A stretch of 64,000 nucleotides of DNA from Pseudomonas sp. HAR-UPW-AIA-41 (GTDB taxonomy: Bacteria > Pseudomonadota > Gammaproteobacteria > Pseudomonadales > Pseudomonadaceae), in assembly GCF_002304225.1 (NCBI RefSeq), contig NZ_NSLB01000001.1, positions 496,001 to 560,000 on the forward strand. The letters are read 5' to 3'. The notes under the pieces were generated by a model, which did not search any database, was not told the origin of the DNA, and saw only the letters and a list, made by a program, of their open reading frames with translations. The first letter of the stretch is position 1. Every line of letters starts with the position of its first letter. A program made the position numbers and the translations under genes. Positions 1-7,349 of this stretch are shown one piece after another.

Positions 1-243
1 CCCGCGTACCCGGCTGGCCAGTTCGGCATCACGGGCGAGAAAGTCATCCCACAGGAGGCGGTGCTGTTCGCGACTGCAGCCCCAGGGGCCCAGTTGCTGG
101 CCATCGGCGAGACTGCCAGCGTGGCTGCCACGGCATTGTGCGGCGACCAGCAGCAGGGTTTCGCTGGCGGGGTTCAAGGCATCAAGTTGATGCAGGGTTG
201 GGCGGATCACATGCTGGCATAGCTCACTGGCACTGATTCCCAT
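1..243 (-). CDS. Hypothetical protein, N-terminal 81 residues (runs off the left edge)
   Basis: An open frame reads leftward from an ATG at 241-243 and continues without a stop to base 1, so the gene is cut by the window edge. The visible protein begins MGISASELCQ and contains a Trp-rich stretch (LGPWGCSR, LLWDDFLA). It has no signal peptide or membrane segment in the visible part. Codon use looks like that of its neighbours. I do not recognise the family and assign no function. The gene diverges from nothing; the Sel1-repeat gene that follows it on the map is on the same strand and ends at 474. Confidence 0.6.
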   Translation of the reverse strand, partial: MGISASELCQHVIRPTLHQLDALNPASETLLLVAAQCRGSHAGSLADGQQLGPWGCSREQHRLLWDDFLARDAELASRVRG

Positions 244-444
244 AACGACCTCGAAACAAGGTGACCGGCGGGGTCAGGGCGTGTGGCAGCTTCTTGTAAT
301 TAGGCTGGGACCCCGCCGGAAGCCCTAGAGGGGCTTGAGTTGAAGTCTAGTTTGAGAATTGTGCTGTAAAGGGCTGTTTTTAAATTGTTTTTGGATTTTG
401 GTTATTGGTGATATAGCCACGGGTGATTAAAAAACAGACAGTTT

Positions 445-465
445 GAGCGCCCGTGGTGGGCGCTC
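445..465 (-). terminator. Probable Rho-independent terminator of the Sel1-repeat gene
   Basis: A perfect 8-bp stem (445-452 with 458-465, 5-nt loop) lies 9 bp beyond the stop codon of the Sel1-repeat gene. Read on the minus strand it is followed after about a dozen bases by a run of six T (positions 435-430). The T tract is further from the stem than usual, so efficiency is uncertain. Confidence 0.6.
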
Positions 466-473
466 TTCGCAAC

Positions 474-1130
474 TCAGCTTTCCTGAGCGCTGCTGCCGTC
501 AGCTTCTTCGTCGAGTTCTTCCAGGGCTGTCGCGGCGCCTTCGTGGTCCTGCTCGGCCGCCTTGCGGTACCACTGGCGGGCCTGTTTGAGGTCGCTGGCC
601 AGACCCTTGCCGACCCTGTAGAAGTTGCCCAGTTCGAACTGGGCATCGGCATCGCCCTGAGCGGCCGACTTGCGGTACCAGTACAGTGCCTGGCTGTAGT
701 CCTGCTCGACACCGCTGCCCTCCTCGTAGCACACGGCGAGGTTGTACTGAGCATCGCTGTCGCCCTGTTTGGCGGCCTGCTGATACCAGTAGGCTGCCTG
801 GCCGAGATCGACATCCAGGCCCAGGCCGCGTTCGTAACCCACGGCGAGGTTGTACTGGGCGCAGGCATGCCCCTGTTCGGCGGCTTTGGCATACCACTCG
901 GCAGCCTTGACGGCGTCCTGCTCGAAGCCGTCATTACCTTCGTCGTAGCTCAGCGCGAGGTTGTACTGTGCCGACACGTGGCCGTCTTCGGCCGCTTCGA
1001 CCATTTCCTGGCCTTCCAGGCTGGAGTAGGCATCCTGCAGGTCGCAGGGGTTGGCCTCGAACTCGGCGGCGGCCAGGTTGAGGCTGGTGCCCAGCAGCAG
1101 GGCCAGCAGGGCAGGGAACGCATGACGCAT
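474..1130 (-). CDS. Sel1-repeat (TPR-like) periplasmic protein
   Basis: A 218-residue protein with an N-terminal signal peptide (MRHAFPALLALLLG, probable cleavage after AAA near residue 21) followed by about five consecutive 36-residue Sel1-like repeats. Each repeat carries the A-x-x-Q/F-x-L-G/A-x-x-Y ... A-x-x-W-Y-x-x-A-A-x-x-G pattern (for example AQYNLAVGYERG ... AAYWYQQAAKQGD). Sel1 repeats fold as alpha-alpha superhelices and mediate protein-protein contacts, so this is probably a periplasmic or secreted scaffold; the partner is unknown. The start at 1130 is chosen because it gives the signal peptide; the open frame extends further upstream without good coding character. It has a short acidic C-terminal tail. 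Confidence 0.8.
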   Translation of the reverse strand: MRHAFPALLALLLGTSLNLAAAEFEANPCDLQDAYSSLEGQEMVEAAEDGHVSAQYNLALSYDEGNDGFEQDAVKAAEWYAKAAEQGHACAQYNLAVGYERGLGLDVDLGQAAYWYQQAAKQGDSDAQYNLAVCYEEGSGVEQDYSQALYWYRKSAAQGDADAQFELGNFYRVGKGLASDLKQARQWYRKAAEQDHEGAATALEELDEEADGSSAQES

Positions 1131-1204
1131 GGTTAACACTCCTTGTTGAACAGTCGCTTGAGTCTGCGCAGCCGGGCCTGAGCGGGCAAGCCCGGCTCGC
1201 GCGG

Positions 1205-2059
1205 TCAGTCGCCGCAGGCCAGCGGGCGTTGCGGGTCGGTGATCCATTCGCTCCAGGATCCGGCATACAGCGGCAGCAGCGAGTAACCGGCCAGGCACAG
1301 GGCGAACAGGTTGTGGCAGGCAGTTACGCCAGAGCCGCAGTAGGCCACCAGTTGCTCGGCAGGACGCTGGCCGAGCAGGGCGCTGAAGCGCTCGCGCAGC
1401 TGCTCCGGGCTCTTGAAATGGCCATTGCCGTCCAGGTTGTCGGTGAACACTGCGCACTGTGCGCCGGGGATATGCCCGGCCACCGGGTCGATGGGTTCCA
1501 TCTCGCCGCGAAAGCGCGGCAGGGCGCGGGCATCGAGCAGGGTCAGCTGTGGCGTACCGAGGCGCTTTAGCAGGGCGTCGGCGCTGACCAGCAGGCTGGC
1601 ATCCGGCGTGCCCTGCAGATCGCCCGGGCTGACCGCTGGCGTGGCGCTGTCCAGAGGCAGGTTGACCGCGCGCCAGGCATTCAGGCCGCCATCGAGCAGG
1701 AATACACCTTCACGCTTGCCCAGCCAGGCCAGCAGCCACCAGGCACGTGCGGCAAAGGCGCCAGGGCCGTCGTCGTACAGCACGATCTCGCTGTGCTGGC
1801 TAATGCCCAGCGCGCGCAGACGCTCGAGCAGCTGCTGCGGATCGGGCAGCGGGTGGCGTCCGGTGATGCCGCGCTGCACCGGTGCAGACAGGTCGTGCTC
1901 CAGATCGATGAAACGGGCGCCGGGAATATGCCCTTCGGCGTAGACGCGTGCGCCGTAGGTGGGGTCTTCCAGGGCGAAGCGGCAGTCGAGCACGATCAGT
2001 GCAGGCTGGTTCAGGCGTTCGGCCAGTTGTGCCGGGCTCAGCAATTGCGCGAGGGACAT
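1205..2059 (-). CDS. sseA: Two-domain sulfurtransferase (rhodanese / 3-mercaptopyruvate sulfurtransferase)
   Basis: A 284-residue cytoplasmic protein with two tandem rhodanese domains. The N-terminal inactive domain includes VLDCRFALEDP and YAEGHIPGARFIDLE; the C-terminal domain has AGHIPGAQ and the active-site loop YCGSGVTACHN with the catalytic Cys near residue 241. The CGSGVTA loop is characteristic of 3-mercaptopyruvate sulfurtransferases (E. coli SseA type) rather than of the Pseudomonas thiosulfate rhodanese RhdA, so 3-MST activity is favoured. The open frame continues upstream to 3985 only as an antisense shadow; the start MSLAQLL at 2059 matches family length (about 280 residues). Confidence 0.85.
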   Translation of the reverse strand: MSLAQLLSPAQLAERLNQPALIVLDCRFALEDPTYGARVYAEGHIPGARFIDLEHDLSAPVQRGITGRHPLPDPQQLLERLRALGISQHSEIVLYDDGPGAFAARAWWLLAWLGKREGVFLLDGGLNAWRAVNLPLDSATPAVSPGDLQGTPDASLLVSADALLKRLGTPQLTLLDARALPRFRGEMEPIDPVAGHIPGAQCAVFTDNLDGNGHFKSPEQLRERFSALLGQRPAEQLVAYCGSGVTACHNLFALCLAGYSLLPLYAGSWSEWITDPQRPLACGD

Positions 2060-2140
2060 TCCGGGTTTCCTGTGTCCAAAGTCGGATTGCCTGCATCTTA
2101 ACCGGCGATGCCATCGTTTTGCTTGTCGAGGTCGTCTTCC

Positions 2141-2938
2141 ATGCTCAGTCTGCAACCGCTTATCCAACCCGCTACTCTGCTGCGCCGCATCGGCGTGGTA
2201 CTCGGCTCGGTGCTGGTCACAGCCTTTTACTGCGTGCAGGTGATAGTGCTCGCGGCTTGCAGGCGCCTGGATCGCCGCCGGGTAGACCGGATCACCCGAG
2301 CCTGGTCTGGCACTCTGCTGCGTCTGGTACGCATGCGTCTGACCGTGCACGGACAGGTTCCGCAGTTCAACGACGGCCGGCGCTATCTGGTGCTCTGTAC
2401 CCACTCCAGTCATTACGACATACCGGCCAGTTTTGTCGCCCTGCCGGGCTCGGTTCGCATGCTGGCCAAGCGCGAGCTGTTTCGCATCCCGCTGCTGGGA
2501 GCGGCCATGCGCGCAGCCGAGTTTCCCTCGGTAGAGCGGCGCAACCATGCCCAGGCGCGCAAGGACCTGGCCCGCGCCCGCGCCATGATGGAAAGCGGCA
2601 TCGTGCTCTGGGCCGCGCCTGAAGGTACCCGTTCCCGGGACGGGCGCCTGCAGCCGTTCAAGAAGGGCTGTTTCCACCTGGCTATCGATACCTCCGCGAT
2701 CATCATCCCGGTGGCCATTCGTGGCATCCATGAGGTGCTGCCGGCGCGCACCTGGCGCTTCAACCTCGGTCTTCCGGTGGAACTGTGTGTCGGTGAGCCG
2801 ATCGACGCGGCGCGCTACAGCCCCGAGCAGCTGGAACAGCTGATGGCCGATACCCGGGCGCGCATCCAGGGGCTGCTCGATGGCGCGCCGGCTGTTAACC
2901 TGCAGCGGCATCCCGTGGCAGAGCTGGCCGAGGCCTGA
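2141..2938 (+). CDS. 1-acyl-sn-glycerol-3-phosphate acyltransferase (PlsC family)
   Basis: A 265-residue membrane-associated protein. An N-terminal hydrophobic helix (residues about 13-35) is followed by the PlsC acyltransferase domain with the catalytic H-x4-D box (HSSHYD) and the substrate motif PEGTRSRDG. The family transfers an acyl group to lysophosphatidate to give phosphatidate, or to related lysophospholipids. The ATG at 2141, with GAGG 9 bp upstream, is preferred over an in-frame ATG at 2108 that lacks a ribosome site. The stop codon abuts the start of the next gene. It lies upstream of a lipid-remodelling gene pair, so a role in membrane lipid turnover is likely. Pseudomonas carries several PlsC paralogues, so the exact substrate cannot be named. 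Confidence 0.8.
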   Translation: MLSLQPLIQPATLLRRIGVVLGSVLVTAFYCVQVIVLAACRRLDRRRVDRITRAWSGTLLRLVRMRLTVHGQVPQFNDGRRYLVLCTHSSHYDIPASFVALPGSVRMLAKRELFRIPLLGAAMRAAEFPSVERRNHAQARKDLARARAMMESGIVLWAAPEGTRSRDGRLQPFKKGCFHLAIDTSAIIIPVAIRGIHEVLPARTWRFNLGLPVELCVGEPIDAARYSPEQLEQLMADTRARIQGLLDGAPAVNLQRHPVAELAEA

Positions 2939-3217
2939 ATGAGTGATAAACCCGAGGTGGTGATTACCTACTGCACCCAGTGTCAGTGGCTGCTGCGTGC
3001 GGCCTGGCTGGCCCAGGAGCTGCTGAGTACCTTCAGCGACGAACTCGGCCGGGTGGCACTGGAGCCGGCCACCGGCGGGGCGTTCCGCATCACCTGCGAT
3101 GGTGTGCAGCTCTGGGAGCGCAAGGCCGATGGCGGATTCCCCGAGGCCAAGGTACTCAAGCAGCGCCTGCGCGACCTGATCGATCCGGCGCGTGATCTCG
3201 GCCACAACGATCGTTAA
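2939..3217 (+). CDS. SelT/SelW/SelH (Rdx) family protein with CxxC motif
   Basis: A 92-residue thioredoxin-fold protein starting immediately after the stop of the PlsC-like gene, so probably translationally coupled to it. The N-terminal beta strand EVVITYCTQCQW carries the redox CxxC (Cys12, Cys15) in the place where animal homologues have Cys-x-x-Sec. The remainder (LEPATGGAFRITCDGVQLWERKADGGFPEAKVLKQRLRD) matches the Rdx pattern with the conserved GxFP segment. The family is thought to act as small redox proteins; the bacterial substrate is not established. No selenocysteine TGA is needed here. Confidence 0.85.
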   Translation: MSDKPEVVITYCTQCQWLLRAAWLAQELLSTFSDELGRVALEPATGGAFRITCDGVQLWERKADGGFPEAKVLKQRLRDLIDPARDLGHNDR

Positions 3218-3296
3218 GGCATCGCAGATTCTCCGCCAGAGGTACTGCTGAAACAGCCGGGCGCCGCCTGGTGTGTTGCGGGCCTTTGCCCGCACG

Positions 3297-3336
3297 CGGT
3301 CATGTGTTGGTCGCACGGTTGTCATCGACGGGTCAT
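3297..3336 (+). promoter_or_regulatory. Pho-box-like array (PhoB operator) upstream of the PlcP/Agt-like pair
   Basis: Four 7-bp direct repeats occur with an exact 11-bp period: CGGTCAT (3297-3303), TGGTCGC (3308-3314), TTGTCAT (3319-3325) and GGGTCAT (3330-3336). The PhoB consensus half-site is CTGTCAT with 4-bp spacers. The matches are 6/7, 3/7, 6/7 and 5/7. The array ends 40 bp before the start codon of the LpxH/PlcP-like gene. Two adjacent Pho boxes are therefore likely. I cannot identify a convincing -10 element. Confidence 0.6.
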
Positions 3337-3376
3337 CTGCGCCGTCCAGGCTGGGCAAAACAGCCGGAGAGCGCGC

Positions 3377-4198
3377 ATGAGCAGCGAACAACGCATCGAG
3401 ATGCCCGTCAGGACCACCCCGCGCAAGCAACGGGTCCGTACCCTGTGGATTTCCGACGTGCACCTGGGCACGCGCGATTGCCAGGCCGAGCGTCTGGCGA
3501 CCTTTCTCAAGCAGTACCACGCCGACCGCATCTACCTGGTCGGCGACATCATCGATGGCTGGAAGCTGCGGGGCGGCATCTACTGGCCGCAGGCGCACAC
3601 CAACGTGATCCGCCGCCTGCTGACCCTGAGCAAGCGCGGCTGTCAGGTGATCTACGTCACCGGTAACCACGACGAGTTCCTGCGCCGCTACTCGAAGCTG
3701 ATCCTCGGCAATATTCAGCTGGTCGACGAGGCTGTGCATGAAACCGCCGATGGTCGCCGGCTTCTGGTGATTCACGGCGACCAGTTCGACGTGATCACCC
3801 GTTATCACCGCTGGCTGGCCTTTCTGGGTGACTCGGCCTACGAGTTCACCCTGACCCTCAACCGCTGGCTCAATCACTGGCGCGAGCGTTATGGCTACGG
3901 CTACTGGTCGCTGTCGGCCTACCTCAAGCACAAGGTTAAGACAGCGGTGAATTTCATCAGCGATTTCGAGGAGGCGATCGCCCACGAATGCAGCCGGCGT
4001 GGCCTAGATGGTGTGGTCTGCGGGCATATCCACCATGCCGAGATCCGCCGGGTCGGTGCGGTGGAGTACCTCAACTGCGGCGACTGGGTGGAGTCCTGCA
4101 GCGCGCTGATCGAACACTGGGACGGGCAGATCGAGCTGTACCGGCTGGCCGAGGCTCAGGCCCGGCAGGCTGTGCCGCTGGTGGAGGTGCTGCCATGA
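3377..4198 (+). CDS. plcP: PlcP-like calcineurin-type phosphoesterase (annotated often as UDP-2,3-diacylglucosamine diphosphatase, LpxH-like)
   Basis: A 273-residue cytoplasmic metallophosphoesterase. All metal-binding motifs are present in order: SDVHLG (Asp27, His29), GDIIDGW, GNHDE, HGDQFD and CGHIHHAEI. The superfamily includes LpxH, but this longer form located directly next to a family-4 glycosyltransferase matches PlcP, the phospholipase C that, with Agt, swaps phospholipids for glycolipids during phosphate starvation in several bacteria including P. aeruginosa. The start at 3377 is preferred because GGAG precedes it; the frame stays open back to 3302. It overlaps the glycosyltransferase by four bases (ATGA). 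A Pho-box-like array lies upstream. The alternative is a simple LpxH paralogue. Confidence 0.75.
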   Translation: MSSEQRIEMPVRTTPRKQRVRTLWISDVHLGTRDCQAERLATFLKQYHADRIYLVGDIIDGWKLRGGIYWPQAHTNVIRRLLTLSKRGCQVIYVTGNHDEFLRRYSKLILGNIQLVDEAVHETADGRRLLVIHGDQFDVITRYHRWLAFLGDSAYEFTLTLNRWLNHWRERYGYGYWSLSAYLKHKVKTAVNFISDFEEAIAHECSRRGLDGVVCGHIHHAEIRRVGAVEYLNCGDWVESCSALIEHWDGQIELYRLAEAQARQAVPLVEVLP

Positions 4199-5229
4199 GG
4201 CTGCTGATCGTCAGCGATGCCTGGCTGCCCCAGGTCAACGGTGTGGTCACCTGCATCCAGGCACTGGTGCGCGAGCTGCATGCGCTGGGCCATCAGGTGA
4301 AGGTGCTTGGCCCCCAGGATTTCCGGCATGTGCCGTGCCCGAGCTATGGCGAGATCGCCCTGGCCTGGGATCTGTGGCGGGTGGCGCCGATGCTGCGCGA
4401 CTTCCGGCCGGACGCTGTACACATTGCCACCGAGGGGCCACTGGGCTGGGCCGCGCGGCACTACCTCAAGCGCCGCGGTCTGGCTTTTTCCACGGCCATC
4501 CACACGCGCTTTCCGGAATACGTGACCACCCGCTGGCCTTGGCTGCCTCTGGACTGGGGCTATGCCTACCTGCGCCGCTTCCATGCCGCCAGCCAGGCGG
4601 TGATGGTGAGCACGCCCAGTCTGCGCGGCGAACTGGCCAGCCAGGGCATTGCTCGCCTGGCACTGTGGCACAAGGGCGTGGACAGCCAGCTGTTCAACGC
4701 CAGCTCGCCGCAGACGGCAGAAAAACCGGTGTTTCTCTATGTGGGGCGTCTGGCGGCGGAGAAGAACCTGCCGGCCTTTCTCGACCTGCAATTGCCGGGT
4801 GAAAAGTGGGTGGTTGGCGATGGCCCGCAGCGGCAGAGCCTGCAACAGGCCTACCCGCAGGTGCGCTTTCTTGGCTACCAGCGTGGCGCCGAACTGGCGC
4901 GCTGCTATGCAGCGGCCAGCGTGCTGGTCTTCCCGTCGCGCACCGACACCCTCGGTCTGGTGATGCTCGAAGCGCTGGCCTGCGGCACGCCGGTGGCAGC
5001 CTTCCCGGTGCGTGGTCCGCTGGATGTGCTGGAGCAGGGCGTTACCGGCTGGATGAGCGAAGACTTGCAGGAGGCTTGCCTGCAGGCCCTGCAACTGGAG
5101 CGCGCCCCGTGCGCTGCGGCGGCCCGGGCTTTTTCCTGGCGTCACTCGGCGCAGGTGTTTCTGCGCCAGCAGCCGCTGCTGGATGGCGAGCTGGTCGATG
5201 ACACGAATTGGCAGGCAGTGGATGCCTGA
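4195..5229 (+). CDS. agt: Family 4 glycosyltransferase, Agt-like (diacylglycerol glycosyltransferase candidate)
   Basis: A 344-residue GT-B fold glycosyltransferase. The N-terminal half begins MRLLIVSDAWLPQVNGVV, the glycine-rich acceptor loop typical of GT4 enzymes. The C-terminal donor domain has LYVGRLAAEKNL, GDGPQ and FPSRTDTLGLVMLEALACGTPV, containing the E-x7-E nucleotide-sugar motif. Database names for such proteins are usually GDP-mannose-dependent mannosyltransferase, but coupling (4-bp overlap) to a PlcP-like gene suggests Agt, which glycosylates diacylglycerol released by PlcP. The sugar donor cannot be read from the sequence. It converges on cyaB. Confidence 0.75.
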   Translation: MRLLIVSDAWLPQVNGVVTCIQALVRELHALGHQVKVLGPQDFRHVPCPSYGEIALAWDLWRVAPMLRDFRPDAVHIATEGPLGWAARHYLKRRGLAFSTAIHTRFPEYVTTRWPWLPLDWGYAYLRRFHAASQAVMVSTPSLRGELASQGIARLALWHKGVDSQLFNASSPQTAEKPVFLYVGRLAAEKNLPAFLDLQLPGEKWVVGDGPQRQSLQQAYPQVRFLGYQRGAELARCYAAASVLVFPSRTDTLGLVMLEALACGTPVAAFPVRGPLDVLEQGVTGWMSEDLQEACLQALQLERAPCAAAARAFSWRHSAQVFLRQQPLLDGELVDDTNWQAVDA

Positions 5230-5235
5230 GGTATT

Positions 5236-5258
5236 TGCCGGTTCGCCTTGAACCGGCA
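5236..5258. terminator. Hairpin between convergent glycosyltransferase and cyaB genes
   Basis: An 8-bp perfect stem (5236-5243 with 5251-5258, 7-nt loop) lies in the 36-bp space between the two converging genes, followed on the plus strand by GGCGATTTT. It is a plausible shared terminator with a short T tract. Confidence 0.5.
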
Positions 5259-5265
5259 GGCGATT

Positions 5266-6654
5266 TTAGAAAATCACCTTGTCGCGCAGCTTCTCGGCGG
5301 CCTGCTGCAGCGCCTTGATCACCCGTTCCTTGTCCACGCCCTGGATGTTGTTGGTGTCCAGGTACATGGAGAATCCGGGCAGCTCATGTTCGAGGAAGCT
5401 TGAGGTGGCGCCGAGGTCGCGGCGGAAGTCGACCACCTGGTAGACCTGCACCGGACGGCTCATGCCCTTGACCGTCAGCTGGCCCTTGTCGCGGCACATG
5501 ATCACGTCCTTGATCAGCGAGTAGGTCTCGTGGGAGACCAGAATCTCGCCGGCTTCGGCGTTGCTCTCCAGCCGGCTGGCGAGGTTCACGTCGCGGCCGA
5601 TGATGGTGTAGTCCATGCGCGTGTCGGCGCCGAAGTTGCCCACGGTGCAGTAGCCGGTGTTGATGCCCATGCGGATTTCCAGCGGCTTGTCGATGCCCTG
5701 GGCGCGCCACTGCTGGCGCAATACCTTCATGTGCTTGCGCATGGCGATGGCCATGGATACCGCAGCCACGGCGTCCTTCTTGGCGCCCTGAGTGGTCGGA
5801 TCACCGAAGAACACCATCACCGCATCGCCGATGAACTTGTCGATGGTGCCGCCATGCTTGAGGGCGATCTTCGACATCTCGTTGAGGTAGTTGTTGAGCA
5901 TGTCGGTAAGGGCTTCGGCTTCCAGCTCCTCGGACAGCTCGGTAAAGCCCTTGATGTCGGAGAAAAACACGGTGAGCTTCTTGCGCTGGGTTTCCAGACG
6001 CACGCTCTTCTTGCCGCTGAAGATCGATTCCCACACCTGTGGCGACAGGTACTTGGCCAGATTGCGGGCCAGGCGTGCGGCCTTTTCCTGTTCGCGCTTG
6101 ATCTCACCGCGGGCGATGCTCAGACGCAGCCCCTGCAGGTGCACGAAGTAGGCGGTGATGCAGATATACAGGGTGGTGAACATAATGCTGACGAAGGCCA
6201 CCAGCGCGGGGGTGGCCGGGTGCAACTTGATGTCGCTGACAGCAGCGCAGAGCAGGGTGCCGCTCAACATGACGAGGCCTGCCAGGCCCATGTAGCGCAG
6301 GCCACCGATGATCAGGGCGCTGAAGGTCAGGGTCAGCACGATCATCAGGCTGGGCACCACGCTGAAGTCGAGCAGGCTGATAGCGGCCCCGGCGTGCAGG
6401 GCATCGATGAACAGCAGGGTCAGGTGGGTCTGCTGTGGGTATTCGTGTTTGAAGCGTTGGCTGATCTGGTGGGCCAGGTGTGGATAGAGCAGTGCGTAAG
6501 GCACCATCCACAGAATGTCGTAGCTGAAATACTGCGAATAGGTGCCGGCGGCGATACAGGCCGCGGTGGCGATATACGCCAGCACGCGGGAATAGTATTC
6601 GCGCAGCGGCGGCGTGGGCAGAACAATGCTGGCCGGCTTGGCAATAGGCTTCAT
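5266..6654 (-). CDS. cyaB: Class III adenylate cyclase with MASE2 membrane sensor domain (CyaB)
   Basis: A 462-residue protein. Residues about 20-180 form the MASE2 domain, with several hydrophobic helices. The C-terminal class III cyclase domain begins near residue 235 and has both metal-binding aspartates (FFSDIKGFTELSEE and DKFIGDAVMVFFGDP), the adenine-selecting region and the transition-state Asn/Arg pair (GRDVNLASRLES). In P. aeruginosa CyaB makes the cAMP that activates Vfr and virulence genes; length and domain order match. The frame stays open upstream to 7116, but MKPIAK at 6654 gives the expected N-terminus. Its leader can form two small hairpins (about 6680-6698 and 6709-6724). 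Confidence 0.9.
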   Translation of the reverse strand: MKPIAKPASIVLPTPPLREYYSRVLAYIATAACIAAGTYSQYFSYDILWMVPYALLYPHLAHQISQRFKHEYPQQTHLTLLFIDALHAGAAISLLDFSVVPSLMIVLTLTFSALIIGGLRYMGLAGLVMLSGTLLCAAVSDIKLHPATPALVAFVSIMFTTLYICITAYFVHLQGLRLSIARGEIKREQEKAARLARNLAKYLSPQVWESIFSGKKSVRLETQRKKLTVFFSDIKGFTELSEELEAEALTDMLNNYLNEMSKIALKHGGTIDKFIGDAVMVFFGDPTTQGAKKDAVAAVSMAIAMRKHMKVLRQQWRAQGIDKPLEIRMGINTGYCTVGNFGADTRMDYTIIGRDVNLASRLESNAEAGEILVSHETYSLIKDVIMCRDKGQLTVKGMSRPVQVYQVVDFRRDLGATSSFLEHELPGFSMYLDTNNIQGVDKERVIKALQQAAEKLRDKVIF

Positions 6655-6832
6655 GAGGTACGGCGTTCCCTGGATGCTGGGACATCTCTTTGGATGTCTT
6701 TCTTGTTGTCCCGCTTCTGCGGGAGCTTTTAGGGCGACAAACGTACTAAAGCTGGGCGGGAATTGCGACCCCTGGCAGATTGCCGGCACGCCGCAGGGAT
6801 TGGCCGGCCGTGGCATGGCCGGCACTTGAGGA

Positions 6833-7150
6833 TCAGAAGCGGATACGCCCGGTGAAGGCATCCTTGAGCATGACCCAGTCGCCCATGAAGGAGTACAGCG
6901 GGTATTTGAAGGTGGCGGGCTTGTTCTTCTCGAAGACGAAGTGGCCGACCCAGGCAAACCCATAGCCGGCGATTGGCAGCGTCCACAGCAGGGCCCATTG
7001 CTGGGTGCCGATGGTGTAGGCGAGGATGCCCAGCACCAGCAGGCTGCCGACATAGTGCAGGCGACGGCAGGTGTCGTTGCTGTGCTCCTGCAGGTAATAG
7101 GGGTAGAACTCGGCAAAGCTGTTGAAGGTTTTCACGCTTTCAGTGCTCAC
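6833..7150 (-). CDS. DUF962 / Mpo1-like membrane protein
   Basis: A 105-residue protein with two hydrophobic helices (about residues 34-52 and 56-72) and the family pattern: HSNDTCRRLHYVGS near the N-terminus and WVGHFVFEKNKPATF after the second helix. Yeast Mpo1, in the same family, is an iron-dependent dioxygenase acting on 2-hydroxy fatty acids through conserved histidines; the bacterial role is unproven. It sits upstream of cyaB on the same strand, separated by 178 bp with a weak GC hairpin at 6803-6823, so it is probably a separate transcript. Confidence 0.8.
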   Translation of the reverse strand: MSTESVKTFNSFAEFYPYYLQEHSNDTCRRLHYVGSLLVLGILAYTIGTQQWALLWTLPIAGYGFAWVGHFVFEKNKPATFKYPLYSFMGDWVMLKDAFTGRIRF

Positions 7151-7349
7151 GGCGCACCTCCATTCTTGTTATCGGTGTTGGGTAGTTATGGCTGTTGCTG
7201 AGAAGGCAGTGTAAGCCGCTGCCACCTGTCAGCCACTGACATTCGCTGCCAGTTTAGTATCCTTGCGAACACCCTGACGGCAACTGACTTTTCGAGCCAG
7301 ACCTTTTCCGGCAGGATTCAGCCTTGCCTGCGGACATTACAACGACAAT

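Noticed and set aside
2060..3985. Long minus-strand open frame continuous with the sulfurtransferase (926 residues in all)
   Set aside because: The upstream part is antisense to the acyltransferase, Rdx and PlcP genes, has no homology-like motifs and arises from high GC content. The rhodanese starts at 2059.
5530..6732. 400-residue plus-strand frame antisense to cyaB
   Set aside because: The minus strand has a complete, motif-rich cyclase; the plus frame is Gly/His/Gln-rich shadow sequence.
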